A stretch of 64,000 bases of DNA, from the NCBI GenBank assembly GCA_934757155.1, contig CAKVLI010000003.1:1-64000 (forward strand). The letters are read 5' to 3'. Source of the DNA: an uncultured Candidatus Melainabacteria bacterium. GTDB lineage: Bacteria; Cyanobacteriota; Vampirovibrionia; Gastranaerophilales; Gastranaerophilaceae. The notes below the pieces were generated by a model. That model made no database searches and was not told the DNA's origin. It was given only the letters and a program-made list of their open reading frames with translations. This document shows positions 52,602-59,814 of the stretch, one piece after another. Position 1 is the stretch's first letter. The number at the start of each line of letters is the position of its first letter. Both the position numbers and the translations under genes were made by a program.

Positions 52602-53585
52602 ATGTACACACCGCCTTTTGAAATTACATCAAAAATAATTGAACTTATCTCCAATATTTCAGAAAAAATTGGAGAAATAAATTCTCTTCAAGATAGTCCA
52701 TATCATGTTCAATTGAGAAAAGAAAACCGAATTAAAACTATTCATTCATCTTTGGCTATTGAAAATAATAGTTTAAGTTTAAAACAAATTACTGCTATAA
52801 TCGACGGAAAAAGAGTTTTGGGAAATCCTAACGAAATAAAAGAAGTAAAAAACTCAATTCAAGCCTATGATTTACTTTTATCTCTTAACCCATACAAAGA
52901 AGAAGATTTACTAAAGGCTCATAATCTCATGATGCAGGATTTAGTTGAAAGAAACGGAAAATACAGAACAGATGGTGTTGGAATTTTTGACGGAGAAAGA
53001 GTTGTACATATGGCACCTCCGGCAGATAGAGTTCCAGAACTTATGGGAGATTTATTTGCATGGTTGAAAACAAGTGATACACATCCTCTTATAAAAAGTT
53101 GTGTTTTTCATTATGAATTTGAATTTATACATCCGTTCCAAGACGGCAATGGCAGAATGGGGCGTTTGTGGCAAACTGTCATTTTAAAAGAATGGAAAGA
53201 AGTTTTTGCTTGGCTTCCAGTTGAAACTTTGGTAAAAGAAAATCAAAAAGAGTATTATTCGGTTCTTGGTGTAAGCGATAGTGTTGCTAATAGCACTAAA
53301 TTCATAGAATTTATGCTCACATTGATTTTAAATACAATTGAAGAAATTATAAAAACAGAAACCAGAGTTACTCAAAAGGTTACTGTAAAGGTTACTGTAA
53401 ATCAACAAAAAATTATTGATGCTATTATTGCTAATCCTTATGTAACACAAGAAGAACTCACTGATATTGTTGGAATTACAAGAAAAAATATTATTGCTAA
53501 TATGAAAAAACTTCAAGAAAACGGATTAATAAAACGTATTGGCGCTGATAAAAACGGCCAATGGCATATAGAGCAAAGCAAATAA
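52602..53585 (+). CDS. Fic-family protein with a winged-helix domain
   Basis: The protein has 327 residues. HPFQDGNGRMGRLW near 172-185 is the complete Fic motif (H-x-F-x-D-G-N-G-R-x-x-R), so AMP transfer or a related reaction is likely. SLAIENNSLS near 48-57 fits the inhibitory helix motif (S/T)xxxE(G/N), here ahead of the Fic core. A tandem 12-base repeat near 53379-53402 gives a KVTVKVTVN linker, and a winged helix-turn-helix ends the protein (about 270-325). Such Fic-wHTH proteins are common in mobile elements and may be autoregulated. It follows the STAND gene by 87 bases. Confidence 0.88.
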   Translation: MYTPPFEITSKIIELISNISEKIGEINSLQDSPYHVQLRKENRIKTIHSSLAIENNSLSLKQITAIIDGKRVLGNPNEIKEVKNSIQAYDLLLSLNPYKEEDLLKAHNLMMQDLVERNGKYRTDGVGIFDGERVVHMAPPADRVPELMGDLFAWLKTSDTHPLIKSCVFHYEFEFIHPFQDGNGRMGRLWQTVILKEWKEVFAWLPVETLVKENQKEYYSVLGVSDSVANSTKFIEFMLTLILNTIEEIIKTETRVTQKVTVKVTVNQQKIIDAIIANPYVTQEELTDIVGITRKNIIANMKKLQENGLIKRIGADKNGQWHIEQSK

Positions 53586-53665
53586 AAACAGTTTTAACTA
53601 CTGAAGAAGAGCTTGCCGATATGATTCAAAAAGAAAATACACGATTTCTGGCATCAAAAGATTAG
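53561..53665 (+). CDS. Possible short ORF overlapping the Fic gene
   Basis: ATG at 53561 would give a 34-residue polar, charged peptide beginning MAYRAKQIK that overlaps the end of the Fic gene in another frame. No good ribosome-binding site is seen. It may be a remnant rather than a gene. Confidence 0.2.
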   Translation: MAYRAKQIKTVLTTEEELADMIQKENTRFLASKD

Positions 53666-53759
53666 TATATTAAAGTGGTTGTTTCCAAAATGGAAATAAC
53701 CACTTTTAAAAAACTTGCTTTTATTGTTCTTTAGAGTAATGTTGTGTTGCTGTAAAAGA

Positions 53760-53828
53760 ATGCGATATGTACATACAGCAGAAGAGCAAATGCAAAAAGC
53801 TATGGCAGTTCTTAATTCATATAACTAG
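53760..53828 (+). pseudogene. Tyrosine recombinase fragment, C-terminal end with nucleophile Tyr
   Basis: This stretch encodes MRYVHTAEEQMQKAMAVLN and then SYN-stop. The RYVHT segment corresponds to the nucleophile-Tyr region at the C-terminus of phage-type integrases. It lies 89 bases from the 3' end of tRNA-Tyr, where an integrase gene often sits. Everything upstream of this piece is missing here; the preceding catalytic box is found at 48068-48184. Confidence 0.75.
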
Positions 53829-53877
53829 GATTTGTTTCAAAATGTGAAAAGGACACAGGGTGGCTATTGATAAAAAT

Positions 53878-53912
53878 AAAAACCCCGAAACATAAGTAGT
53901 TTCAAGGGTTTT
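53878..53912 (-). terminator. Terminator of the tRNA-Thr-Thr-Tyr transcript
   Basis: On the minus strand AAAACCCTTGAAAC and GTTTCGGGGTTTT form a hairpin followed by a T-rich run, four bases past the mature tRNA-Tyr end. Confidence 0.75.
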
Positions 53913-53927
53913 AATCTGGGCAGGGGT
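53913..53927. repeat. Putative right attachment site of the island
   Basis: AATCTGGGCAGGGGT, identical to 45829-45843; it includes the 3' terminal acceptor strand of tRNA-Tyr. Confidence 0.6.
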
Positions 53928-53999
53928 GGATTCGAACCACCGTACACTCGCGTGAACAGATTTACAGTCTGTCGCCTTTAGCCACTCGGCCACCTACCC
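53917..53999 (-). tRNA. tRNA-Tyr (anticodon GTA)
   Basis: 83-base class II tRNA. The acceptor GGGTAGG pairs with CCTGCCC, the anticodon stem-loop reads GACTGTAAATC with anticodon GTA, there is a long variable arm and a T-loop GTTCGAATC. CCA is not encoded. It is the target of the island. Confidence 0.96.
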
Positions 54000-54029
54000 T
54001 TATAAATTTTCATTTTTTGACTAAAAAAT

Positions 54030-54101
<72 letters not shown>

Positions 54102-54138
54102 AAGCTATTGTGCCGAGAACTATTCTTTTATCAAAAAA

Positions 54139-54210
54139 AGCCGGTAATAGGAATCGAACCTACAACCTACGGTTTACAAAACCGTTGCTCTACCGTTGAG
54201 CTATACCGGC
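54139..54210 (-). tRNA. tRNA-Thr (anticodon TGT)
   Basis: 72 bases. Acceptor GCCGGTA pairs with TACCGGC, anticodon stem ACGGT/ACCGT encloses TTTGTAA (anticodon TGT), T-loop GTTCGATTC. It is first in the three-tRNA transcript. Confidence 0.96.
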
Positions 54211-54258
54211 AACAGAACTTATGATATAGGAAACATAGATTATTGTCAACTCAAAAGT

Positions 54259-54286
54259 TTGACTTTTGCAAAAATACCCTTATAAA
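54259..54286 (+). promoter_or_regulatory. Promoter of the flagellar rod operon
   Basis: TTGACT (54259-54264), 16 bases, TATAAA (54281-54286): sigma-70-like. No sigma-28 consensus is evident. Confidence 0.5.
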
Positions 54287-54302
54287 CATGCTAAACTCCC
54301 TC

Positions 54303-54355
54303 AATCGGATGATTTTATGAAAAAATCCTAAAGCAACGATTAAATCATACCGATT
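54303..54355 (+). promoter_or_regulatory. Inverted repeat in the leader of the flagellar operon
   Basis: AATCGG-ATGATTT (from 54303) pairs imperfectly with AAATCATACCGATT (ending 54355), giving a hairpin of about 14 base pairs in the 5' leader, 28 bases before the first start codon. There is no T-run, so it is not a simple terminator. Confidence 0.4.
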
Positions 54356-54382
54356 AACATGGGAGAAATGAGGTAAAACGTT

Positions 54383-55081
54383 ATGCAAATAAATGGCGGT
54401 GTCAGATTTTGCGAACAAGGCATGAAGTCTTCAATCAGGGCGATGCATGTCCAAAGTGAAATCATAGGTATGATTAACGAAAACGTAGCCGGCTTTGATA
54501 AAGTCGGATTTCAAAGGCGCGAACCTGTTGTGTCTTCGTTCTCGGAATATATTGGTGTCCATGGCTTGTCTTCTACTGTAGATGACGAAGTCGGCCGTAT
54601 CATGGTTTCAAGAAACCCGCTGGATATTTCTATGGCAAATAAAGGTTATTTCCAAATTCAAACTCCGCAAGGGGTTAAGCTTACCCGTGACGGAAGATTT
54701 CATTTAGATAAATTCGGAAGTCTTTTGGATTTGGAGGACCACCCTGTTTTATCGGATGCAGGCGTGCCAATCAAATTACCGGTTGTTCCTGATAACGAAT
54801 CTCAAGTCGTAGTCAACACAAAAGGCAAAATCAGCGTTTTTGATAAAACTTCTGAAACCCTTGTGGATGCGGGCTATTTGGGAATAGTTGATACAAACGG
54901 CATGGCGGTTCTTAATCCGGATGTAAAACAAGGCTATAATGAACACTCAAACGTTGTTTTGCAAAACGAGTTTCTTGCCGTAAAACCTGTTGTAAGAAAT
55001 TTTGAGGCAAACAGACAAATTTTCATGCTGGAAAGTTCTAACCTCCAAAAGGTTATAAGCCAGCTTGGAAGCGCTTCATAG
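54383..55081 (+). CDS. Flagellar basal-body rod protein, FlgF/FlgG family
   Basis: The 232-residue protein forms part of the axial rod or hook. VSRNPLDISMANKGYFQIQTP and VKLTRDGRFHLDKFGSLL near 74-113 are the conserved FlgF/FlgG core, and the C-terminus has the helical ANRQIFMLESSNLQKV segment. The family's N-terminal NNLAN-type motif is replaced by INENVAGFDKVGF, so it is a divergent member. A GAGG site precedes the ATG. Four rod genes follow one another on this strand. Confidence 0.8.
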   Translation: MQINGGVRFCEQGMKSSIRAMHVQSEIIGMINENVAGFDKVGFQRREPVVSSFSEYIGVHGLSSTVDDEVGRIMVSRNPLDISMANKGYFQIQTPQGVKLTRDGRFHLDKFGSLLDLEDHPVLSDAGVPIKLPVVPDNESQVVVNTKGKISVFDKTSETLVDAGYLGIVDTNGMAVLNPDVKQGYNEHSNVVLQNEFLAVKPVVRNFEANRQIFMLESSNLQKVISQLGSAS

Positions 55082-55093
55082 GAGAATTGAACC

Positions 55094-55807
55094 ATGTATA
55101 ACATGCAAGCAGTAATAAGAAAAAGTATAAATAACACAACCATGCAGTTTGAAAGACTAGGCTATTTGGCAAACAACCTTGCGAACTACAATACAGTTGC
55201 GTATAAGACAAACCGATTTGAGCAAATCCTCCGTGAGGATGGATATGTTGATGGCGCAATTAGGACGAATGCGCTTCAAGGCTCAATAAGAGTCAGCAAA
55301 AATCCGTATGATATAGCCATAGAAGGTGAAGGATATATTCCGGTCGTATCACCTGATGGTGAAATTCAATACACAAGAGACGGTTCTCTCAAACGCGGAG
55401 CAAACGGCTACCTTGTCACAGTTGATGACTGGATGGTAGGTGACGGAATTAAAATTCCTGCAAACTCTTACAAGTTTGAAATCAAACCGAACGGTGATGT
55501 TATAAACTATGATAACGCCGGTTCTTTACCGGAAAAAATTGGTACAATTCCTGTTGTTCAGTTTGAATCACCTGAGTCTTTGGAGCAAGGTCATAACAAC
55601 AAAATGGTTATGACAGAGGATTCCGGCGCTCCAAAAATTGTAAAAGAAGATCAGCATATCAAACAATATGCAACAGAAGCTTCTAATACAAATATTTATG
55701 ACGAATTAAACGACTTGATGAGGTTGAATACTTCAATGATTGCAAGTATGAACCTTATGAAAGTTGCGGATGATATGTACAGCAAAGCAATCAATATCCG
55801 CGAATAG
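55094..55807 (+). CDS. Flagellar basal-body rod protein, FlgG/FlgF type
   Basis: The protein has 237 residues. LANNLANYNTVAYKTNRFE near 25-43 is the classic flagellar rod N-terminal motif. VSKNPYDIAIEGEGYIPVV and IQYTRDGSLKRGANGYLV near 70-110 form the FlgG-like core, and the C-terminus is helical. It is 12 bases after the first rod gene with a GGAG site. FlgF and FlgG cannot be told apart without alignment. Confidence 0.85.
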   Translation: MYNMQAVIRKSINNTTMQFERLGYLANNLANYNTVAYKTNRFEQILREDGYVDGAIRTNALQGSIRVSKNPYDIAIEGEGYIPVVSPDGEIQYTRDGSLKRGANGYLVTVDDWMVGDGIKIPANSYKFEIKPNGDVINYDNAGSLPEKIGTIPVVQFESPESLEQGHNNKMVMTEDSGAPKIVKEDQHIKQYATEASNTNIYDELNDLMRLNTSMIASMNLMKVADDMYSKAINIRE

Positions 55808-55833
55808 GATATCCTGACTAAAGGAGAGCAAAA

Positions 55834-56184
55834 ATGACATTTACAAGCTTAGATTCAATGGGTAAAACAACATTAATGATGGATTTGATATCACAAAGAC
55901 AGCGTGCTTTGGGTTCAAATATTGCTAACATTGATACTCCGGGGTACGTAAGACGTGATATAGATTTTTCTCAATACCTCGGAAGTATGAATAGTCCGAT
56001 TGAAACAAAGCTTTCTACAGCGCTTGGACCTTCCGGCGTAATAGAGGATAGAAGAGAGCAGGAAATTGATATTGCTCAAGAGCTTTCTGAAATGCAGAAG
56101 AACTCTTTGATGTATACAATGGCAACGAGAAGAATGTCAAACATAATAACCCAGATGAAAACGGTTATTAACGTAGGTAAATAG
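55834..56184 (+). CDS. flgB: Flagellar proximal rod protein FlgB
   Basis: The 116-residue protein opens the rod above the MS ring. RQRALGSNIANIDTPGYVRRD near 22-42 is the family's N-terminal motif, here with the FlgB-like NIANIDTPGY. The C-terminal helix (EMQKNSLMYTMATRRMSNI) closes it, and the length fits FlgB. AAAGGAG precedes the ATG. flgC follows after 43 bases. Confidence 0.9.
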   Translation: MTFTSLDSMGKTTLMMDLISQRQRALGSNIANIDTPGYVRRDIDFSQYLGSMNSPIETKLSTALGPSGVIEDRREQEIDIAQELSEMQKNSLMYTMATRRMSNIITQMKTVINVGK

Positions 56185-56227
56185 TAGACTTAACCCTTGT
56201 TAAAACAGGGCGGAAAGTGAGGTAAAT

Positions 56228-56671
56228 ATGAGTATACTTGAATCAATGAATATAGGCTCAAATGCATTAAAAGCACATGGGCTTAGACTTGATATTCACG
56301 CAAAAAACATTGCGAACGTAGATACTCCGAACTATGTCCGTAGAATTCCTGTTTTGAACGCGACAGAAGACATCTCTTTTCAAGGTCTTATGAATGTTAT
56401 GAAAAATGATGTTTTCGGAACCGGCACGTTACCTTACTTGCAAGGCGGGGTTGTATTTAATGGTTGTGTGGAAGATCCTACTGTCGGGGAGAGAATTTAT
56501 GCTCCGGGGCATCCGGATGCCGATGCAAACGGTTATATCAGATCATCAAACGTAAATGCGATGGTTGATATGGCGGATGCAATTATGGCGCAAAGAGCTT
56601 ACGAAGCCAACCTTGCGCTTGTTAATATTTCCCGTTCTATGGCATCAAAGGCTACTGAAATAGGAAGATAG
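56228..56671 (+). CDS. flgC: Flagellar proximal rod protein FlgC
   Basis: The protein has 147 residues. LDIHAKNIANVDTPNYVRR near 21-39 is the rod signature. YAPGHPDADANGYIRSSNVN near 91-110 is diagnostic of FlgC, and AIMAQRAYEANLALVNISR follows. fliE, which often comes next, is not here; a terminator and pheA follow. Confidence 0.92.
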   Translation: MSILESMNIGSNALKAHGLRLDIHAKNIANVDTPNYVRRIPVLNATEDISFQGLMNVMKNDVFGTGTLPYLQGGVVFNGCVEDPTVGERIYAPGHPDADANGYIRSSNVNAMVDMADAIMAQRAYEANLALVNISRSMASKATEIGR

Positions 56672-56682
56672 GTTTAGGTTTG

Positions 56683-56724
56683 ACGAGGCGCAGAAAACTT
56701 TAGTTTTCCGCGCCTCGTTTTATA
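56683..56724 (+). terminator. Terminator of the flagellar rod operon
   Basis: ACGAGGCGC...GAAAACT pairs with AGTTTTC...GCGCCTCGT, ending in TTTTATATT. It lies 11 bases after flgC. Confidence 0.9.
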
Positions 56725-56766
56725 TTTGAGTGTGATATAATTGAAGAAAAGTTCTCGGGGTTTATT

Positions 56767-57612
56767 ATGTTTAAAGATTTTAACGAAGTAGTTTGCTTAG
56801 GTATGGGCGGTTCCTATTCTGAAATCGCGAAGGATAAGCTTTTTAAAGCGTATGATCTATATTTGTATCAACGTTCTTTAAATTCTATAAAAGAATGTAT
56901 TGATTATGTGGACGAAAATTGCAACGCGATTGCGATTTTGCCGGTGGAAACGACTTATAAAGGCATAATTAGAGAAACTATTGATAATCTTATTATGACC
57001 AAAAATCAGAATATCCAGATTTTGGCAGAAACAATTATTCCCGTAAACGACTGTCTTTTGTCTAAAACTACTGAATTTTACAGCATTATGGGGCTTATTG
57101 CTAACCCTAACGCGCTTGCAAAATGTAAAAACTTTGTTCGTGATGAAATGCCGAGACAGTTGAACATTGTTGTTGCGGAAAGTATGGATGACGCTGCAAG
57201 ACAACTAAGTAACTACAATTTGACGTATTCAATTATCGGTACTCATAAAACAGCAGAGCTTTATAATCTCAACGTTTTGAGAGAGCATATCGAGAATGAC
57301 AAAGATAATAAACGCAGATTTATCGTAATTGGTGATGGTTCAACTCAACCGACAGGCAAAGATAAAACCAGTATTGTACTCTTCTTGAGCGACAGGCAGG
57401 GGGCTTTGTTAGACATTGTTCAAGTATTTGTTAAATATAAGATAAACATTACGCAGATTAACTCAAAAATGATGAATAATAATGCCGAGGAACAAGCTGT
57501 ATTTATTGATTTTGACGGTCATAAAGATGATGAAATTATCAAACAACTTGTTTCTGATTTGACTCCGCTCGCGCAAACGGTCAGGGTTATAGGTTCTTAC
57601 GCAAGATTCTAA
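56767..57612 (+). CDS. pheA: Prephenate dehydratase-like protein with an ACT domain
   Basis: The protein has 281 residues. PVETTYKGIIRETIDNL near 58-74 and YSIIGTHKTAELYNL near 157-171 match the PDT fold. The C-terminal ACT domain starts TSIVLFLSDRQGALLDIVQVF near 200-220 and would bind Phe as feedback inhibitor. The family's conserved TRF motif, whose Thr is catalytic, reads KRRF here (near 179-182), and the N-terminal GPxGTFS is GMGGSYS. It may be a divergent enzyme or a regulator. The start follows a CGGGG site. Confidence 0.7.
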   Translation: MFKDFNEVVCLGMGGSYSEIAKDKLFKAYDLYLYQRSLNSIKECIDYVDENCNAIAILPVETTYKGIIRETIDNLIMTKNQNIQILAETIIPVNDCLLSKTTEFYSIMGLIANPNALAKCKNFVRDEMPRQLNIVVAESMDDAARQLSNYNLTYSIIGTHKTAELYNLNVLREHIENDKDNKRRFIVIGDGSTQPTGKDKTSIVLFLSDRQGALLDIVQVFVKYKINITQINSKMMNNNAEEQAVFIDFDGHKDDEIIKQLVSDLTPLAQTVRVIGSYARF

Positions 57613-57616
57613 ATAA

Positions 57617-57648
57617 TGTTGCTCGAACAACATGTTGCAAATGCAACA
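57617..57648. promoter_or_regulatory. Two abutting palindromic operators before the exporter gene
   Basis: TGTTG-CTCGAA-CAACA (57617-57632) and TGTTG-CAAATG-CAACA (57633-57648) are two 16-base palindromes with no gap. The arms are identical and the centres differ. They lie 21 bases before the exporter start codon and overlap the likely promoter, as operators of TetR or MarR repressors do. Confidence 0.6.
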
Positions 57649-57669
57649 CATTTATGCTAACATTTTTTT

Positions 57670-59217
57670 ATGGAAAATGTAATGGAAGAGAATTCGAATA
57701 GAAACCCTTGGTTGGCGTGTATGCCTACAATGGTTGCTGCGTTTATGTTTGTGCTGGATGAAACTATCGCAAACGTTGCGCTTCCGCACATGGCAGGGAG
57801 TTTTTCTGTAAGCCGTGAAGAGTCAATGTGGATTTTGACGTTTTATCTTATTGCCAGCGGTATCGTAATTCCGATGGTTGGCTGGTTCAGTAAGGTTTTG
57901 GGCAGAAAAAACTTCTTTATGATAAGTATTTTACTGTTTACAGTTGCGTCAGGACTATGCGGTATTTCTAAAAACTTGGAACAGATGATATTTGCAAGAA
58001 TTTTGCAAGGTATTGGCGGTGGCGGTTTGTTACCGATTTCTCAGGCAATTTTGCTTGAAAACTTTAAGCCTCAAGAACGTGGTAAGGCAATGGCAATGTT
58101 TGGTTTGGTTATTGTATTAGCGCCAATTCTTGGGCCTGCTCTGGGCGGATGGATTACGGATAACTGGTCTTGGCCGTTTATTTATTATATTAATTTGCCT
58201 ATAGGCTGTCTTGCCTTGTGGCTGTCAAAAGTATTTATTTATGACCCGCCTTATGCTCAAAAGCAAGCCGGAGTTAAGACAGACGGGTTCGGATTTTTTA
58301 CTTTATGTGTTTGGCTCCTGACCTTGCAGATTGTATTAGATAAGGGTAATAATGCGGACTGGTTTAATGCTCCGTGGATATGCTGGTTGACGGCATTGTC
58401 TTGTGTTTCCGGTGTGGCATTTTTGGTTTCACAGCTCAAAAGAAAAGAATCACTTGTTGATTTATCCGTATTCAAAGATAAGAACTTCTTTATAGGAACG
58501 GCTGTTCAGGTTGTAATGCAGGCGGTATTGCTGGCATCACTTGCAATTCTTCCGCAATTCTTACAGTCACTGATGGGTTATGATGCATATAAGAGCGGCT
58601 TATCAATGATGCCACGTGGTTTGGGAGCATTGATGGCAACTGTCCTGTGCGGAACAATGTCTAACAAGGTGGATAACAGACTTCTCGTTATGCTCGGTTT
58701 AATATTTATCGGTTCAGGAAGCTGGATTTTAGGCGACTTGAACCTGCAGATTTCCACAATGAATATTGCAGTGCCGAACTTCTTGTTTGGTTTAGGTTTA
58801 GGGCTTGCAATGATTCCGATTATTACGCTATCTATGGCTACAATCAAGATTGAACAGATGACGAACGCGAGCGGTTTGCAGAACCTTTTGAAAAACATTG
58901 GCGGCGCATTTGGTACATCTATTGTTGCTACACTTCTTTCAAGAGGGGCGCAAAAACACCAATATATGTTGATTAGCCACTTGCACGATACTTATCAACC
59001 TTTTGTTGAAAGAGTTCAGACTATGGCGGGTGTTTTCTCATCAACAGTTGACCCTGTTACAGCAAATTATATGGGACGAGGGACTGTTTATCAACTATTA
59101 CAACAGCAAGCAAACTTGGCGGCATTTATTGATGCCTTTAGGGTATTTGCAGTTGCTTCAATCGTAATTATTCCGTTGATATTTTTAGTTTCAAACATAA
59201 AAAAAGAAGAGGGTTAA
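57670..59217 (+). CDS. EmrB/QacA-type multidrug exporter (MFS, DHA2)
   Basis: The 515-residue protein has about 14 membrane spans. VLDETIANVALPHMAGSF near 24-41 is the DHA2 motif (L-D-x-T-I-x-N-V-A-L-P) with the key TM1 acid. GWFSKVLGRKNFF near 71-83 is the MFS motif A, and FARILQGIGGGGLLPISQ near 103-120 motif B. GPALGGWITDNWSWPFIYYINLP is motif C and its loop. EmrB-type pumps work with an EmrA adaptor and TolC channel; no EmrA gene is here. The last codons lie within a perfect palindrome shared with the convergent minE gene. Confidence 0.92.
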   Translation: MENVMEENSNRNPWLACMPTMVAAFMFVLDETIANVALPHMAGSFSVSREESMWILTFYLIASGIVIPMVGWFSKVLGRKNFFMISILLFTVASGLCGISKNLEQMIFARILQGIGGGGLLPISQAILLENFKPQERGKAMAMFGLVIVLAPILGPALGGWITDNWSWPFIYYINLPIGCLALWLSKVFIYDPPYAQKQAGVKTDGFGFFTLCVWLLTLQIVLDKGNNADWFNAPWICWLTALSCVSGVAFLVSQLKRKESLVDLSVFKDKNFFIGTAVQVVMQAVLLASLAILPQFLQSLMGYDAYKSGLSMMPRGLGALMATVLCGTMSNKVDNRLLVMLGLIFIGSGSWILGDLNLQISTMNIAVPNFLFGLGLGLAMIPIITLSMATIKIEQMTNASGLQNLLKNIGGAFGTSIVATLLSRGAQKHQYMLISHLHDTYQPFVERVQTMAGVFSSTVDPVTANYMGRGTVYQLLQQQANLAAFIDAFRVFAVASIVIIPLIFLVSNIKKEEG

Positions 59218-59230
59218 CCCTCTTCTTTTT
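59200..59230. terminator. Bidirectional terminator overlapping both convergent stop codons
   Basis: AAAAAGAAGAGGG-TTAA-CCCTCTTCTTTTT is a perfect palindrome. It contains the stop codons of the exporter (ending 59217) and of minE (ending 59214). Each gene reads KEEG-stop out of its half. Confidence 0.92.
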
Positions 59231-59813
59231 CGAAAACTAAATCTTTTTGTTCTTCTGATGTTTCTTCGGAATTTTCATTTATTCCTTCCGGTTTAGAAAC
59301 TTTTTTGGAGCGTTTTCTTTTAGGTTTAGGAGCGGCTTCTGCAGTTTCTTCTTCATTTGTATTTTTTGCAGTGTCTTCGCCAATCTCTTCGTTAAGATTG
59401 TCGTTTACTCCTTCACTCTCTTCTTCGTTCTCTCCCCCATTATCTCCTTCATTTACCCCTTCATTTACCCCTTCTTCATCATCTTCTACATCTTCCTCAA
59501 TCGCAGAAAGGATTTTATCTTCATCTTTGGCTCTGATAACAGGGATAGAAAGCATTAAGGCAACCTGATCGCCTTCTTGTTCAAAATTGAGTTCCAATAA
59601 GTCTTTGTCCATTTCCAGATATTTAGAAAGCAAATCAACTAACTCACCTCTCATTTGTTCAAGAACTCTTGGAGTCAGGTTTGTTCTGTCCTGCATTAAA
59701 ACGAGTTTAAGTCTGTTTGTAGCGACGGATTTTGAAGCATCTCCGTTTGCTTGTTCATCCTGTTGGCGGAAAAATTTCGCAACAGTGTTATAAATATCGG
59801 TGAAAAGTCCCAT
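59214..59813 (-). CDS. minE: MinE-like cell-division topological specificity factor with an acidic tail
   Basis: The protein has 199 residues, more than twice the usual 80-100. The N-terminal part has an amphipathic membrane helix (MGLFTDIYNTVAKFF). RLKLVLMQDRTNLTPRVLEQM near 34-54 is the MinD-activating core and ELVDLLSKYLEMD follows. About 90 residues at the C-terminus are an acidic, Asn/Glu-rich low-complexity tail with an EGVNEGVNEGDN repeat and a basic patch (KPKRKRSKKV). It is downstream of minD by one base. The acidic tail is unlike other MinE proteins I know. Confidence 0.88.
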   Translation of the reverse strand: MGLFTDIYNTVAKFFRQQDEQANGDASKSVATNRLKLVLMQDRTNLTPRVLEQMRGELVDLLSKYLEMDKDLLELNFEQEGDQVALMLSIPVIRAKDEDKILSAIEEDVEDDEEGVNEGVNEGDNGGENEEESEGVNDNLNEEIGEDTAKNTNEEETAEAAPKPKRKRSKKVSKPEGINENSEETSEEQKDLVFEKEEG

Positions 59814-59814
59814 T

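Larger units (their letters stand above)
53586..53916. other. Gene-poor right end of the island
   Basis: It holds the end of the short overlapping ORF, a hairpin (AAGTGGTT...AACCACTT near 53675-53705), the second integrase relic, a terminator for the tRNA operon and the start of the right attachment site. No intact gene is supported. Confidence 0.55.

Noticed and set aside
53561..53665. 34-residue ORF as an antitoxin for the Fic protein
   Set aside because: It lacks a ribosome-binding site and the inhibitory motif; that motif is already within the Fic protein. Kept only as a low-confidence ORF.
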